Assembly (NCBI GenBank): GCA_021740905.1
Contig: JAIOYV010000008.1
Coordinates: forward strand, 73,543 to 108,943
DNA length: 35,401 bases
Source: Bacteroidales bacterium
Lineage (GTDB): Bacteria; Bacteroidota; Bacteroidia; Bacteroidales; M50B96
Reading direction: 5' to 3'
Position 1 is the stretch's first letter, and every line of letters starts with the position of its first letter. A model generated the notes under the pieces. That model saw only the letters and a program-made list of their open reading frames with translations. It was not told the DNA's origin and did no database searches. This document shows, one piece after another, positions 15,657 to 23,987 of the stretch. The position numbers were made by a program, and so were the translations under genes.

Positions 15657-18623
15657 TCAATACAAATAATCGCCTACCCGTCCAGTCGGGCCTAACATGT
15701 TCAACTTTAACGTAAAACGTACTTTTTGCCAGTAGCTGTCAGTGTACATATTATTTATTGCTTTAATATCATCTGAAACAGCCAATGGAAAATAGATCGC
15801 AAATATATCAGGAATAAGCGATAGTTCAAGCCCTGCCTCGTATTGCAAATCGTTAAGCACGGGCTCTATGGGTTTAGCTGGCAAGATTTCATCTGTATTC
15901 ACATTCTTTTGTATTCCAAGGTTAAGGAAAACATGCAGAAGATTGGTGTAAGGCAGCGAGCTTTTCAGGTTGATGGAACTGATTACCCTATCAACAAATA
16001 CATCGGGTACATAGCTCACAAAACCACCATCAGAAATCAATGCTTGTCTTCCTTGCAGGTTGGGATTGGTTTCGTTCCCCGACGATCGGTTCATGAAAAG
16101 ATAATCGGCCTGGTAATCAGCATAGCCACCACGTCCGGCCATTGAAAAGCCGTAGATGTTCGAAAAATTAGACGATGGCAAATTAACCAACCCGGCAAAC
16201 ATCCTTACATCGAAATCCTTTTTGCGCCACCCATAATTGATTTTCATTTTCCCCTCGCAACTCAGTTTCTTGAAATCCTGTGCCAGTTCAAAATGTACGC
16301 GCAGCGAATAAGGGTTCAGTTTGTCGCGGTTAGCGTGGGTAATATCCAGATTCAGGAATTCATTCAACAGGTACATATCCGAAAGTTTATTGTATGATAC
16401 TGTAAAGTCAGTCCATATCCCCTTTCCAATATCGGGTTGAAGGCGATAAGAGATCAATGCCTGAATACGGTTGTAGCTTTTTGCTTGCGATCCATCCTCC
16501 TCGGGGCAGTAACCATACTGTTTTAACTTAAGTTGATAGGTGAAATTATTGCGGGCCAGATAGCGCAAGGTGATATTTCCTGTCAGGTCCTGGTTTCTAA
16601 GGCCAAACATCGGCATCACCAAAAACTGGAAACGCTTTTGAGGCAGGAAGGAATTGTAAAAAGCCATGCCGGGCATCAGGCCGTTCAAGCCATTCAACCC
16701 AAACACCGGGATATAAAACAAATAGGTTTTGTTGGGGTTGTCGGCACTTCCAATAATTTGCAGTTTAAAGGGTTTTGCATGAGGGAAAATTTTCCCTTTT
16801 TGGTAGCTGTTGTTTCTCCGGTTCACATCGAGAGTGTAATGTTCAGGGTCGATCACGATTTTCGATTTTTCACCCGATGCAAGTTCCATCCATTTTTTCC
16901 CGGTAAAGCCCTCGTTCCAAATGGCGATTTCCTTTTCAGGCACTGAAAGTTGAAATGGTCCGGCCACTTTGCCCTTGTTTTTTATCAAGACCTTATCGCC
17001 TTTTACTTTACTGATTTTATAATCAATCTCTTTTGTGGTGCCGATCACATCATCGAAAAACCAGTCGAGGTCTTTTTTTGTTTCTCGCTCGAAAACTTGC
17101 CGGAGGTCTTTGGGCTGAGGGTGTTTAAATCTCCATTCAGCATAAAAAACCTGCATAATGCGGTCGAACTCTGGCTCGCCCAAATAGTTCCGCAAATAAT
17201 GCCAGGCATGGGCTGCCTTTTGATAGGATATAAAGCCATAGTTCATAATATGAAAATCTTCCGAGGTCGTATTTATGGGCTGGTTCATGTTCATGCGCTC
17301 GCTCATCAGCCAAGCCAGTTCGTACGAATCGAAGTATGTCCGGTCGGCAATATCGAATTTTTCAGCCAGCTCTTCATCATCAAAAACCGATTCGTACATT
17401 TTCGTACCCGGGTATTTTGTCTCGATGTAGCGCAGTTGATTTGCGGTGTTCATGCCTTCATCCAAATAAGGGAAATCCCTTTCGTTGAAACCCCAGATCC
17501 CATAAAACCAGTTGTGGCCAACTTCGTGCATAATCACGTCTTCGAGCGAGCGGGCGTTCATGCTTGTCCCGATAATGGTTATCATGGGGTATTCCATACC
17601 GGCCCCGGCACTCAACGCACCTTCCACTGCCGTGCAGTTATCGTAAGGGTAATCGCCGTTCCAAAGAGAATAATAATGCAGGGCATCGTTAATATAGGTC
17701 GTAGCATTTTCCCACAATCCCGATTGTGTTCCGGTGTGCATGGCCCAGGTAGTAACTTTTCGACCAGAGTGCGGTAATTCAACTTCCGATTTTCGTACCC
17801 GGAAACTTTTGTTGGCAAACCATGCAAAATCGTGGATGTTGTCCTGGGTGTATCGGATGGTCTTTTTACCATCTCTTCCAGCTTGGATATACGTATTCAG
17901 TTTCCCTGTATTGGTTTTTTCTTTTTCGTTTGATAATTTGTTGAGCCAGTCGATTTCCGATTGGGTTTGCAAATTTCCGGTGGCCCCCACAATATACCCG
18001 GCAGGCAGGGTGATGCTGACATCGAACGAACCAAATTCGGAATAAAACTCCCCAATATCAAGATATGGCATAGCGTGCCAGCCGGTTTTGTCGTACACTG
18101 CCGGTTTGGGAAACCATTGGGTGATCTGGTACGATTGGCCTGTATGGCCCAATCGAGAATAAGTGGAGGGAGGGATTTTTACATAAAATGGGGTGGTTAT
18201 CGCAATGCTTTCTCCCGGGGGCAATGGATTTGTTAGGATAAGTTTGCAAATATCGACATGCTCTGGATGGTACTCCCACTGTGCTTTTTGTCCATTTATG
18301 TTGAAGTCGAGCGAATCGATGTAGCCCGGGTTCTTTTTATAATCCCAATATTCTTTGGCTTTATATTCCGTAAGCTTTTGTTTCCAGAAGGCTGTTTTGT
18401 GGTTCGAATAGGCATTGGGCCAAATATGGAGCCAGATAAAAGTAAGGCTGTCTGGCGAGTTGTTGATGTATTCGATTTCCTCGAATGCCGATAGCGAGTG
18501 CAGCGAATCGTTCAGTTCAACTTTTATTTTGAAGTTTACTTCCTGTTGAAAGTAGTTTTGGGCTACACCCTGGAATGTGATAAAAAGAATCCCAAACAGA
18601 AGCAAGGTGGAATATTTATTCAT
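15657..18623 (-). CDS. M1-family zinc metallopeptidase with C-terminal barrel-like region
   Basis: A 988-residue exported peptidase expected to trim N-terminal residues from peptides outside the inner membrane. Residues 1-22 form a signal peptide (MNKYSTLLLFGILFITFQGVAQ). The gluzincin core is intact: GAGMEYP (E344), HEVGHNW (H366, E367, H370) and the third zinc ligand E389 in LDEG, with the standard 18-residue gap. Residues about 640-988 are unusual for M1 enzymes: many amphipathic strands rich in aromatic residues and no T9SS domain, suggesting an outer-membrane barrel anchor or a strand-rich module. I chose the start at 18623 since it begins the signal peptide. It is cotranscribed with lpxH one base downstream. 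Confidence 0.88.
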   Translation of the reverse strand: MNKYSTLLLFGILFITFQGVAQNYFQQEVNFKIKVELNDSLHSLSAFEEIEYINNSPDSLTFIWLHIWPNAYSNHKTAFWKQKLTEYKAKEYWDYKKNPGYIDSLDFNINGQKAQWEYHPEHVDICKLILTNPLPPGESIAITTPFYVKIPPSTYSRLGHTGQSYQITQWFPKPAVYDKTGWHAMPYLDIGEFYSEFGSFDVSITLPAGYIVGATGNLQTQSEIDWLNKLSNEKEKTNTGKLNTYIQAGRDGKKTIRYTQDNIHDFAWFANKSFRVRKSEVELPHSGRKVTTWAMHTGTQSGLWENATTYINDALHYYSLWNGDYPYDNCTAVEGALSAGAGMEYPMITIIGTSMNARSLEDVIMHEVGHNWFYGIWGFNERDFPYLDEGMNTANQLRYIETKYPGTKMYESVFDDEELAEKFDIADRTYFDSYELAWLMSERMNMNQPINTTSEDFHIMNYGFISYQKAAHAWHYLRNYLGEPEFDRIMQVFYAEWRFKHPQPKDLRQVFERETKKDLDWFFDDVIGTTKEIDYKISKVKGDKVLIKNKGKVAGPFQLSVPEKEIAIWNEGFTGKKWMELASGEKSKIVIDPEHYTLDVNRRNNSYQKGKIFPHAKPFKLQIIGSADNPNKTYLFYIPVFGLNGLNGLMPGMAFYNSFLPQKRFQFLVMPMFGLRNQDLTGNITLRYLARNNFTYQLKLKQYGYCPEEDGSQAKSYNRIQALISYRLQPDIGKGIWTDFTVSYNKLSDMYLLNEFLNLDITHANRDKLNPYSLRVHFELAQDFKKLSCEGKMKINYGWRKKDFDVRMFAGLVNLPSSNFSNIYGFSMAGRGGYADYQADYLFMNRSSGNETNPNLQGRQALISDGGFVSYVPDVFVDRVISSINLKSSLPYTNLLHVFLNLGIQKNVNTDEILPAKPIEPVLNDLQYEAGLELSLIPDIFAIYFPLAVSDDIKAINNMYTDSYWQKVRFTLKLNMLGPTGRVGDYLY

Positions 18624-18659
18624 GAATTTTGGATTGTATTTTCTTTCTAAGGAAGTTGT

Positions 18660-18692
18660 CAAAATAAATTACCCGGATTTACAATTTTCAAA
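18660..18692 (-). promoter_or_regulatory. Candidate promoter of the M1 peptidase / lpxH operon
   Basis: On the minus strand a TTTG box (18689-18692) is followed after 21 bases by TTATTTTG (18660-18667), one mismatch from TAnnTTTG. The leader would be about 30 bases. Confidence 0.45.
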
Positions 18693-18762
18693 TCAATCTT
18701 TAGATTGATTAATCTATGAATCTGTGGCAATATTTATAGCTTGACGGCCAGCCACAGATTCA
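18691..18762. repeat. Two inverted repeats in the spacer before the M1 gene
   Basis: aatcaatct-tt-agattgatt (18691-18710) is a perfect 9-bp hairpin. Next to it, tgaatctgtggc (18717-18728) pairs perfectly with gccacagattca (18751-18762) over 12 bp. The second lies downstream of the gene ending at 18806 and might help end its transcription, although no T-tract follows. The ccacagattcacagatt motif looks like a dispersed spacer repeat. Confidence 0.6.
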
Positions 18763-18805
18763 CAGATTACTTCAAACAAATTTCAATTGACTAATCTTGA
18801 ATTGA

Positions 18806-19897
18806 TTAATTTATAAAGAAAAACGGCAATACTTTTAGCTTTGCATCAATCTCTAAACTTATGTAATAGATGCCTTTTGAAAGGCCGTGCTCATCTCCCG
18901 AAATTTGAAGATTGTATTGTCCCGGTAATTGCTCCCTGTTTTCGAGCTGTGCAAGCAAACTTCCTTTTTCATCCAACAAATCGATTTTTACTTTAGAATT
19001 CGTTTCGATGCTATATTCCAGGTTTACCAATCCTGATGTTGGGTTCGGGAACAGACGGGCGTTGATCGGTTTCTTTTCCTTCTCGATAATGGCAATGGTA
19101 GAAGAAGTCGTGGTATCCTGGTAAAAAACGGTTGAAGCGGCCAAAAGCGTCGAGTTGATCTGCAACAAGGGAAGGCCGGTTTCTTTTCCAAGCCAGTGAT
19201 ATTCAGTTGTAGTTATTGGAGGCAAAGCGAAACCCATGCTGGTTGCATCAATATAAACAGAATCAGACCGGGTGACCAAAGATTTTACTCTCAAAACATT
19301 GAAGTCGCCCATGGGGAGCTTCAAAGTGCCCCAGCCATCAACCGTTGTTTCGCGGCTTATTTCCTCACTGAAAAAACCAAAAGTTGGCACTGAAATTTCG
19401 AACGAACTATTATCCGTAAAGCTATCGAGATAATCGAGGGGGAACTGGTAAATTTCTTCGGGGGAGGAATATTGAATGGGCATTTGTATCCCGGATAAAG
19501 TTACCCCTATTCCAACCCTTGCATAATAATCATTAGAGTTTCTGAAAAATTCAAGGGCATCGGTAATTTCTATACCCGGAACAAAACTTGGAGCTTCAAA
19601 CATTTCAATGGCTACCGAGGCTTTTTCGGGGTTGAAGATGCTATTGAAAATCAATTGGTAAACAAGAGGCGTGTCTCCCGGGTCAAGGAAAGAATCAACA
19701 CGTTCCGACAGAGAGGCAAGCGTTGAAAAATCCCATACATAATTGGCACCGGTAAGGCTTGGGTCTCCGAGAAATTCAACCGCCGTATGTATCCTGAAGG
19801 TATCACCCGGAACAGGCATATCGTTCTTGTCGATAGTGATCTGGGCGTTCAACAGCCCGGGCAATAATAGGGCGGCAATAAGGATTATGTTTTTCAT
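18806..19897 (-). CDS. Secreted protein of unknown function with T9SS type A sorting domain
   Basis: A 363-residue protein. Residues 1-19 form a signal peptide (MKNIILIAALLLPGLLNAQ). The central region (20-275) starts with ITIDKNDMPVPGDTFRIHTA and looks like a beta-rich domain with no motif I can name. Residues about 285-363 form a T9SS sorting domain (ARLFPNPTSGLVNLEYS...GIYYISLEI). It is a single gene, not closely related to the propeller genes. Function is unknown. Confidence 0.8.
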   Translation of the reverse strand: MKNIILIAALLLPGLLNAQITIDKNDMPVPGDTFRIHTAVEFLGDPSLTGANYVWDFSTLASLSERVDSFLDPGDTPLVYQLIFNSIFNPEKASVAIEMFEAPSFVPGIEITDALEFFRNSNDYYARVGIGVTLSGIQMPIQYSSPEEIYQFPLDYLDSFTDNSSFEISVPTFGFFSEEISRETTVDGWGTLKLPMGDFNVLRVKSLVTRSDSVYIDATSMGFALPPITTTEYHWLGKETGLPLLQINSTLLAASTVFYQDTTTSSTIAIIEKEKKPINARLFPNPTSGLVNLEYSIETNSKVKIDLLDEKGSLLAQLENREQLPGQYNLQISGDEHGLSKGIYYISLEIDAKLKVLPFFFIN

Positions 19898-20044
19898 GAC
19901 AATAGTTTTTAGTTTAATTTTTCTATGGGCACAAGTTACGAAATAAAGATCAATTGGAAATACAAGCTAATTAAATAGGGTGTACTTTAAATTCCACGAG
20001 TTTGATAAATCTGTGTTTTCTTGAACCAAGTATGACATTAGAGA

Positions 20045-20100
20045 AATGGAGTGATGAAATACTGGGAGATAGTTTGCCAATTGCGCTCCAACACTCCATT
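20045..20100. repeat. Degenerate atggagtg inverted repeat
   Basis: aatggagtg (20045-20053) and cactccatt (20092-20100) form inverted 9-bp arms in the spacer between two minus-strand genes, embedded in a ctccaacactccattactcc-type stretch. It looks like another degenerate spacer repeat. Confidence 0.45.
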
Positions 20101-20126
20101 ACTCCTGTTTGTAAAGGGTCGTATTG

Positions 20127-20152
20127 AAAAAAGGTGGATTTTTTCTTACACC
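20127..20152 (-). terminator. Weak hairpin after the PQQ-type lipoprotein gene
   Basis: On the minus strand GGTG (20149-20152) can pair with CACC (20133-20136) ahead of TTTTTT. The stem is only four pairs, so support is weak. Confidence 0.3.
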
Positions 20153-20156
20153 CTGA

Positions 20157-21452
20157 TTATCCTTTAAGATAAAAAGCCTGGATAACATTCCCGTGCCTCA
20201 CATACATTTTACCATCATTGATTACAGGATGTGCAAAATGCTCGTTGGCCCCTTTGTCGATCCTAAACTTGCCAACTACTTCCATATTTAGCGGATTACT
20301 TGTTATCAACATTACTTCGCCTTTGAAATTGTAATAATAAAGCATGTTATCAGCTGCAATTACGGCCCCACTGCCAACTTTTAGGATATTTTCAATTTCA
20401 CCCGATCCTGCATTTATGCTCTTGATTTCTCTTTTTGCTGAACCACAACCGTATAAATGATCGCCAATTTTTACAATGCCGCCCATGTAGCTATCGAAAT
20501 CAGGATTTCGCCACACTTCTTTTATGCTTTTCCCATCGTTGGACAATTCCAATTTTACTCCGCAATTTCCATCACCAGCCGCATAATAAATAAATCCATC
20601 GTCGTAAATTATTGTATTGCTGTGTGTGTCGCCGTTGCCGGGCTGACGTTTGTCGACCGGGATATTATCCTGATTATGGACCCACAGCAATTCGCCCGTT
20701 TTGGTATCATGGCCCATTAACTGGTAAGCCGTAAAATTGACCAGTACATTCCGGTCATTAAGCTTGATGATTTGGGGTGAATTGTATCCCGGGCGTTCGC
20801 CGGCTCCTTTGCTTATCCATAGAATTTCGCCCGAAAAACGGTCTAATGCCACCACATTGGTATCTTTTCCGCCAGGGGTGCAAAATACTTTCTCATCCTC
20901 CACGATCACCGATTCGGAATATCCAAACAAGGGATAGGTACCGTGCAAATCATTGATCATATCCACCGACCAAATTTTCTCGCCAGAGTTTCGATCTAAG
21001 CAATATACATTTCCGAGGCCCGAAGTCACATATATCAAATCTCCCACAATGGTTGGGGTAGATCGCGAACCGTTGTAATTTTTGACCCACTCCTTTCCAA
21101 AATCTTTCTTCCATAGTAATGTCCCGTTTAAATCGAAAGCAAACAAATAGGCCAAACTATCGACTTCACCCAGGATGTACATTTTATCAGGTGTAAAAAC
21201 GGGTGATCCATATCCATTGCCAATGCCCTCATATTCCCAAACAAGTTCAGGGCCTGCCTCTGGCCAGGCTTTTAATAATCCTGACTCGTTGTAAATGCCC
21301 TTCCGGTTTTCTCCTCGCCATTCGTACACTTTATCTTCTTTGGAAATTGAATTATCATTATCCCCTTTTATGTTTTTCGGGCCCTGGTTGCAGGAAAAGA
21401 GAGATATTAAAACGAAGGCTACGGTTAAACTGGCAATGGTTGTTTTTTTCAT
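20157..21452 (-). CDS. PQQ-type beta-propeller lipoprotein
   Basis: A 431-residue protein with a lipoprotein signal (MKKTTIASLTV...LISLFSC, Cys21 as the lipidated residue) followed by PQQ/BamB-like repeats: VWEYEGIGNGYGSPVF, LFAFDLNGTLLWKKDF, VYCLDRNSGEKIWSVD, VVALDRFSGEILWISK, HDTKTGELLWVHN. It belongs to the outer-membrane assembly BamB-like/PQQ-binding-like family, but the DRNSGEKIW-type repeats do not show whether it binds a quinone, so an enzymatic role cannot be claimed. The start at 21452 begins the lipoprotein signal; the longer frame to 21521 adds unrelated residues. It is a single gene with a -7-like box TACATTTG about 40 bases upstream. Confidence 0.85.
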   Translation of the reverse strand: MKKTTIASLTVAFVLISLFSCNQGPKNIKGDNDNSISKEDKVYEWRGENRKGIYNESGLLKAWPEAGPELVWEYEGIGNGYGSPVFTPDKMYILGEVDSLAYLFAFDLNGTLLWKKDFGKEWVKNYNGSRSTPTIVGDLIYVTSGLGNVYCLDRNSGEKIWSVDMINDLHGTYPLFGYSESVIVEDEKVFCTPGGKDTNVVALDRFSGEILWISKGAGERPGYNSPQIIKLNDRNVLVNFTAYQLMGHDTKTGELLWVHNQDNIPVDKRQPGNGDTHSNTIIYDDGFIYYAAGDGNCGVKLELSNDGKSIKEVWRNPDFDSYMGGIVKIGDHLYGCGSAKREIKSINAGSGEIENILKVGSGAVIAADNMLYYYNFKGEVMLITSNPLNMEVVGKFRIDKGANEHFAHPVINDGKMYVRHGNVIQAFYLKG

Positions 21453-21489
21453 CGTTGTGTATTTTAGGATATTCTTATTTAAAATCAGA

Positions 21490-21497
21490 CAAATGTA
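21490..21497 (-). promoter_or_regulatory. -7 box of the PQQ-type lipoprotein gene
   Basis: TACATTTG on the minus strand matches TAnnTTTG exactly and lies 37 bases before the ATG at 21452. A TTTG box at 19-21 bases upstream is not evident. Confidence 0.4.
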
Positions 21498-21575
21498 GTA
21501 ATTTGTGATCAATTGAATCATACCTATAAATGATTGTGATGTACAAAACTAGTAGGCTCAAAACGACATTTTTTC

Positions 21576-21615
21576 AAAAAAAAAAGCAAGCATCAGATTT
21601 TCGTCCAATACTTGC
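21576..21615 (-). terminator. Intrinsic terminator after the PspC gene
   Basis: On the minus strand GCAAGTA (21609-21615) pairs with TGCTTGC (21586-21592), with one G-U pair, and is followed by ten T residues. It lies 25 bases after the stop codon. Confidence 0.75.
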
Positions 21616-21639
21616 CTTTTGGGTCAATAATTCGATTTT

Positions 21640-23220
21640 TTATTTTGTCCGGGCCCGTGTAAGGCCGGTACTGGTCATTTGCCATTCGGTACCAATCAGG
21701 TCGCCAGGCCAATAGTCGCCATCGTAATCGGAATTCCAGGCAATTTCTTTCATCGACTTATCAATATAGATTCGCTTGCCAACCGGCATTTTCAGGATCA
21801 GCTCCAATTCCTGGTTGCGCCATTTATCTTCGAGGGGCAGTGTGAAATAATTATCAACTGTGAGCAACGAATCGTTCTGTTCCCAATTGAAAATAATCCT
21901 GCCGGCATTCTCATGGGCAATGCCACGGCCACTCCCACGGGACGACCGTTTTTCGACGAGCTGAAAATAATCCTCATTCGTTTTTATAATCCTTATTTTT
22001 GGTTGAATATAAACCTGATAACCATCGTTTGCATTGACAATTTTTACTTCATCCATATCCAACAAATCATCATATTCCTCATAGTCCGACAGGGTATCGG
22101 GGTAGCTTTCAATATATAAAACCGGGCTGTTAAAAGGTTTTAGGTCGTATGTGCTGCGAATAAGAGAGCTGGTCTTGAAATTCGATCCTTCCATGAAAAC
22201 CGCAGCAAGAGCCATGAATAATCCTACGATCCAAAGGCTTAGGCCAATTACGCCCAACAGTTTGTGGTTTGCCTTAAACCGGAAAATCAATTTTATACCT
22301 CCGTAAATAATGGCCAGAATGGGTATGCCGATCAACAAAAGAAGGGCAATGCTGACAATCCGGATGTTGTTGACATCGGCCACCCAGGTGAGCAATCCTG
22401 TATTCGAGAATATGTCAAATTCGAAAGGGGTAAACCCCATCCAGTAACCCGAAAAGAAAGAGCCAACGAAACCCAAAATAACCAATACTCCCAAGGCAAT
22501 AAAACTAACGCCAAGCAAAATCAGGATTCCTTTGCCTGCAATTCTTATTATCGAACCAATTGCATCGACCAGGGGGCTTAGGTTTTCTTTGGTCCGGTTA
22601 TATCCTTTCGATTTCCTGAAGTTGCTGAAATTGTTTTTCACCTCGTTGAATTCTTCGGTTATGGAGCGTTCGATGTTCGACACATTGACCCGCTCGCCCC
22701 TCATTTCGAGTTTTTGCGCTGTTGTTCGGGCGGCTGGTACAGCAATCCAAAGAATAATATAAGCAGGTATACCCACCTGGAAGAAACCAAAAATAATGAA
22801 CAGTATCCGGATGAAGACCGGGTCGACACCAAAATAGGCTCCAATCCCGGCTGAGACACCACCCAAAATCCGGTTGTCCGAATCACGATAGAGGCGCTTG
22901 CCAGTTTTGTAATTGGATTCGCTCTTGAATTTCCTGCCCTCTTCGGCAGGTTCATCCTCTGTTTCAAACTCGCTGGGATCACCCATGGTTTCAATTACCT
23001 CATCGACATCAGAGAGACAAACCACTTGTTTGGTTTCCTTCAACCTTTCGTTGAACAACTCGGCAACACGGGCTTCGATGTCGGCAATAATTTCCTTGCC
23101 TTCATCCGTACCGGAAAAGCGTTTGTAAATCAAGCCCAGGTAGTTTTGGAGCTTTTCGTAGGCATCTTCATCAATATGGAAAATGATGCCGCTTATGTTT
23201 ATTGTGAATGTTTTTTTCAT
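21640..23220 (-). CDS. PspC-domain membrane protein
   Basis: A 526-residue inner-membrane protein. Residues 1-100 are a soluble acidic N-terminal region (MKKTFTINISGIIFHIDEDA...) often seen in Bacteroidetes PspC proteins. Residues about 107-166 form a PspC domain (KRLYRDSDNRILGGVSAGIG...IPAYIILWIAVP) with one or two membrane helices; further helices are near 230-262, 288-318 and 328-350. Residues about 370-526 are probably extracytoplasmic. PspC proteins of other bacteria sense envelope stress; here the effector is unknown. The gene follows a PadR regulator by 11 bases in the same operon and ends in a clear terminator, so PadR probably controls it. Confidence 0.85.
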   Translation of the reverse strand: MKKTFTINISGIIFHIDEDAYEKLQNYLGLIYKRFSGTDEGKEIIADIEARVAELFNERLKETKQVVCLSDVDEVIETMGDPSEFETEDEPAEEGRKFKSESNYKTGKRLYRDSDNRILGGVSAGIGAYFGVDPVFIRILFIIFGFFQVGIPAYIILWIAVPAARTTAQKLEMRGERVNVSNIERSITEEFNEVKNNFSNFRKSKGYNRTKENLSPLVDAIGSIIRIAGKGILILLGVSFIALGVLVILGFVGSFFSGYWMGFTPFEFDIFSNTGLLTWVADVNNIRIVSIALLLLIGIPILAIIYGGIKLIFRFKANHKLLGVIGLSLWIVGLFMALAAVFMEGSNFKTSSLIRSTYDLKPFNSPVLYIESYPDTLSDYEEYDDLLDMDEVKIVNANDGYQVYIQPKIRIIKTNEDYFQLVEKRSSRGSGRGIAHENAGRIIFNWEQNDSLLTVDNYFTLPLEDKWRNQELELILKMPVGKRIYIDKSMKEIAWNSDYDGDYWPGDLIGTEWQMTSTGLTRARTK

Positions 23221-23231
23221 GACTGATCAGT

Positions 23232-23561
23232 TTATAGGTTTTTATTTAAAGTATCCACCGAGTCGACAAGCTCCTGCCAGGAGGCATCAAGGTCGCTTAA
23301 AAAATCTTTTCCGGGGGAGGTAAGCTCGTAATATTTCCGCGGCGGGCCCTGTGTCGATTCTTCCCACCGGTAGGTTAAATACCCGGCGTTTTTTAACCGG
23401 GTAAGGAGTGGGTAAAGTGTTCCTTCCACCACGATCAATTTCGATTCCTTCAGCTTTTGGATGATGTCGCTCGCATACGAATCTTTTTTCGACAGGATGG
23501 CAAGGATACAATACTCCAGCACTCCTTTTCGCATCTGCGCTTTTGTATTTTCCGTTTTCAT
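23232..23561 (-). CDS. PadR-family transcriptional regulator
   Basis: A 109-residue DNA-binding protein. The winged helix-turn-helix covers about 8-85: MRKGVLEYCILAILS, YASDIIQKLKE, VVEGTLYPLLTRLKNAGYL and GPPRKYYELT, the typical PadR wing. It lacks a long C-terminal dimerisation helix and so belongs to the short PadR group. It lies 11 bases upstream of the PspC gene on the same strand, a pairing widely seen in this phylum. A dyad TGTATT-n4-AATACA over the putative -33 box suggests that it represses its own operon. Confidence 0.9.
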   Translation of the reverse strand: MKTENTKAQMRKGVLEYCILAILSKKDSYASDIIQKLKESKLIVVEGTLYPLLTRLKNAGYLTYRWEESTQGPPRKYYELTSPGKDFLSDLDASWQELVDSVDTLNKNL

Positions 23562-23762
23562 GTTAAAGAGAGTTTAAAAGTTCTGAGTTAAAGAGTTCTG
23601 AGTTTCGAGTTAAAAAGTTCAAAGTTAATCGTTCATAGTTAATGTAGAGGCGCGATTTATCGCGACTAAACAAGGACCAATTCCACGGTGTCTAATTTCA
23701 ATTTCAAGTTTATAATTTCCAAAACAACACATAATACCAAACTTCACACATTAATATTCTTT
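23562..23762. repeat. Leader region with degenerate gagttctgagtt repeat and small hairpin
   Basis: The stretch 23580-23640 consists of imperfect copies of gagttctgagttaaag, the same family as near 34476-34697. A small hairpin cgcgat-tt-atcgcg lies at 23651-23664. The region is transcribed leader DNA if the promoter at 23764-23796 is correct. No open frame is supported. Confidence 0.55.
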
Positions 23763-23763
23763 G

Positions 23764-23796
23764 CAAAGATATGTGTTTTAAATTGTATTATGCAAT
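23764..23796 (-). promoter_or_regulatory. Promoter of the PadR/PspC operon
   Basis: On the minus strand TATCTTTG (23764-23771) matches TAnnTTTG exactly; 21 bases upstream ATTG (23793-23796) stands for the TTTG box with one mismatch. The leader would be about 195 bases. Confidence 0.55.
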
Positions 23797-23817
23797 ACAT
23801 AGTACTAAAATTTTAGT
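23784..23817. promoter_or_regulatory. Candidate PadR operator dyads
   Basis: TGTATT-atgc-AATACA (23784-23799) overlaps the -33 region of the PadR promoter. A second perfect palindrome actaaaattttagt (23804-23817) lies just upstream. PadR proteins generally bind ATGT/ACAT-type dyads near their own promoter, so self-repression is the likely purpose; this is inference from position. Confidence 0.45.
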
Positions 23818-23934
23818 TTTTTTTGATGTAAATTATCTAATAAGTCATATTGTATTGATTATGTGATAGTAACTAAAATTGGAATTTTATCTAATACCAA
23901 CTACATATTGAAATACGGAAATTATTCCAGATAA

Positions 23935-23963
23935 ATAAAAAAGCCCGGCAATCTGCCGGGCTT
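23935..23963 (-). terminator. Intrinsic terminator after the anti-sigma-like gene
   Basis: aagcccggca-atc-tgccgggctt (23941-23963) is a perfect 10-bp stem; on the minus strand it is followed by a T-rich run. It lies 24 bases after the stop codon at 23988. Confidence 0.9.
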
Positions 23964-23987
23964 TCTAATCCCTATTTAATGTTAGTA

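Noticed and set aside
16950-17777. A 275-codon plus-strand frame opposite the M1 peptidase
   Set aside because: It lies wholly antisense to an intact peptidase with catalytic motifs and resembles no protein.
20157-21452. PQQ-type protein as a quinone-dependent alcohol dehydrogenase
   Set aside because: The lipoprotein signal and repeat-only architecture fit a BamB-like propeller; no dehydrogenase active-site motif is seen.
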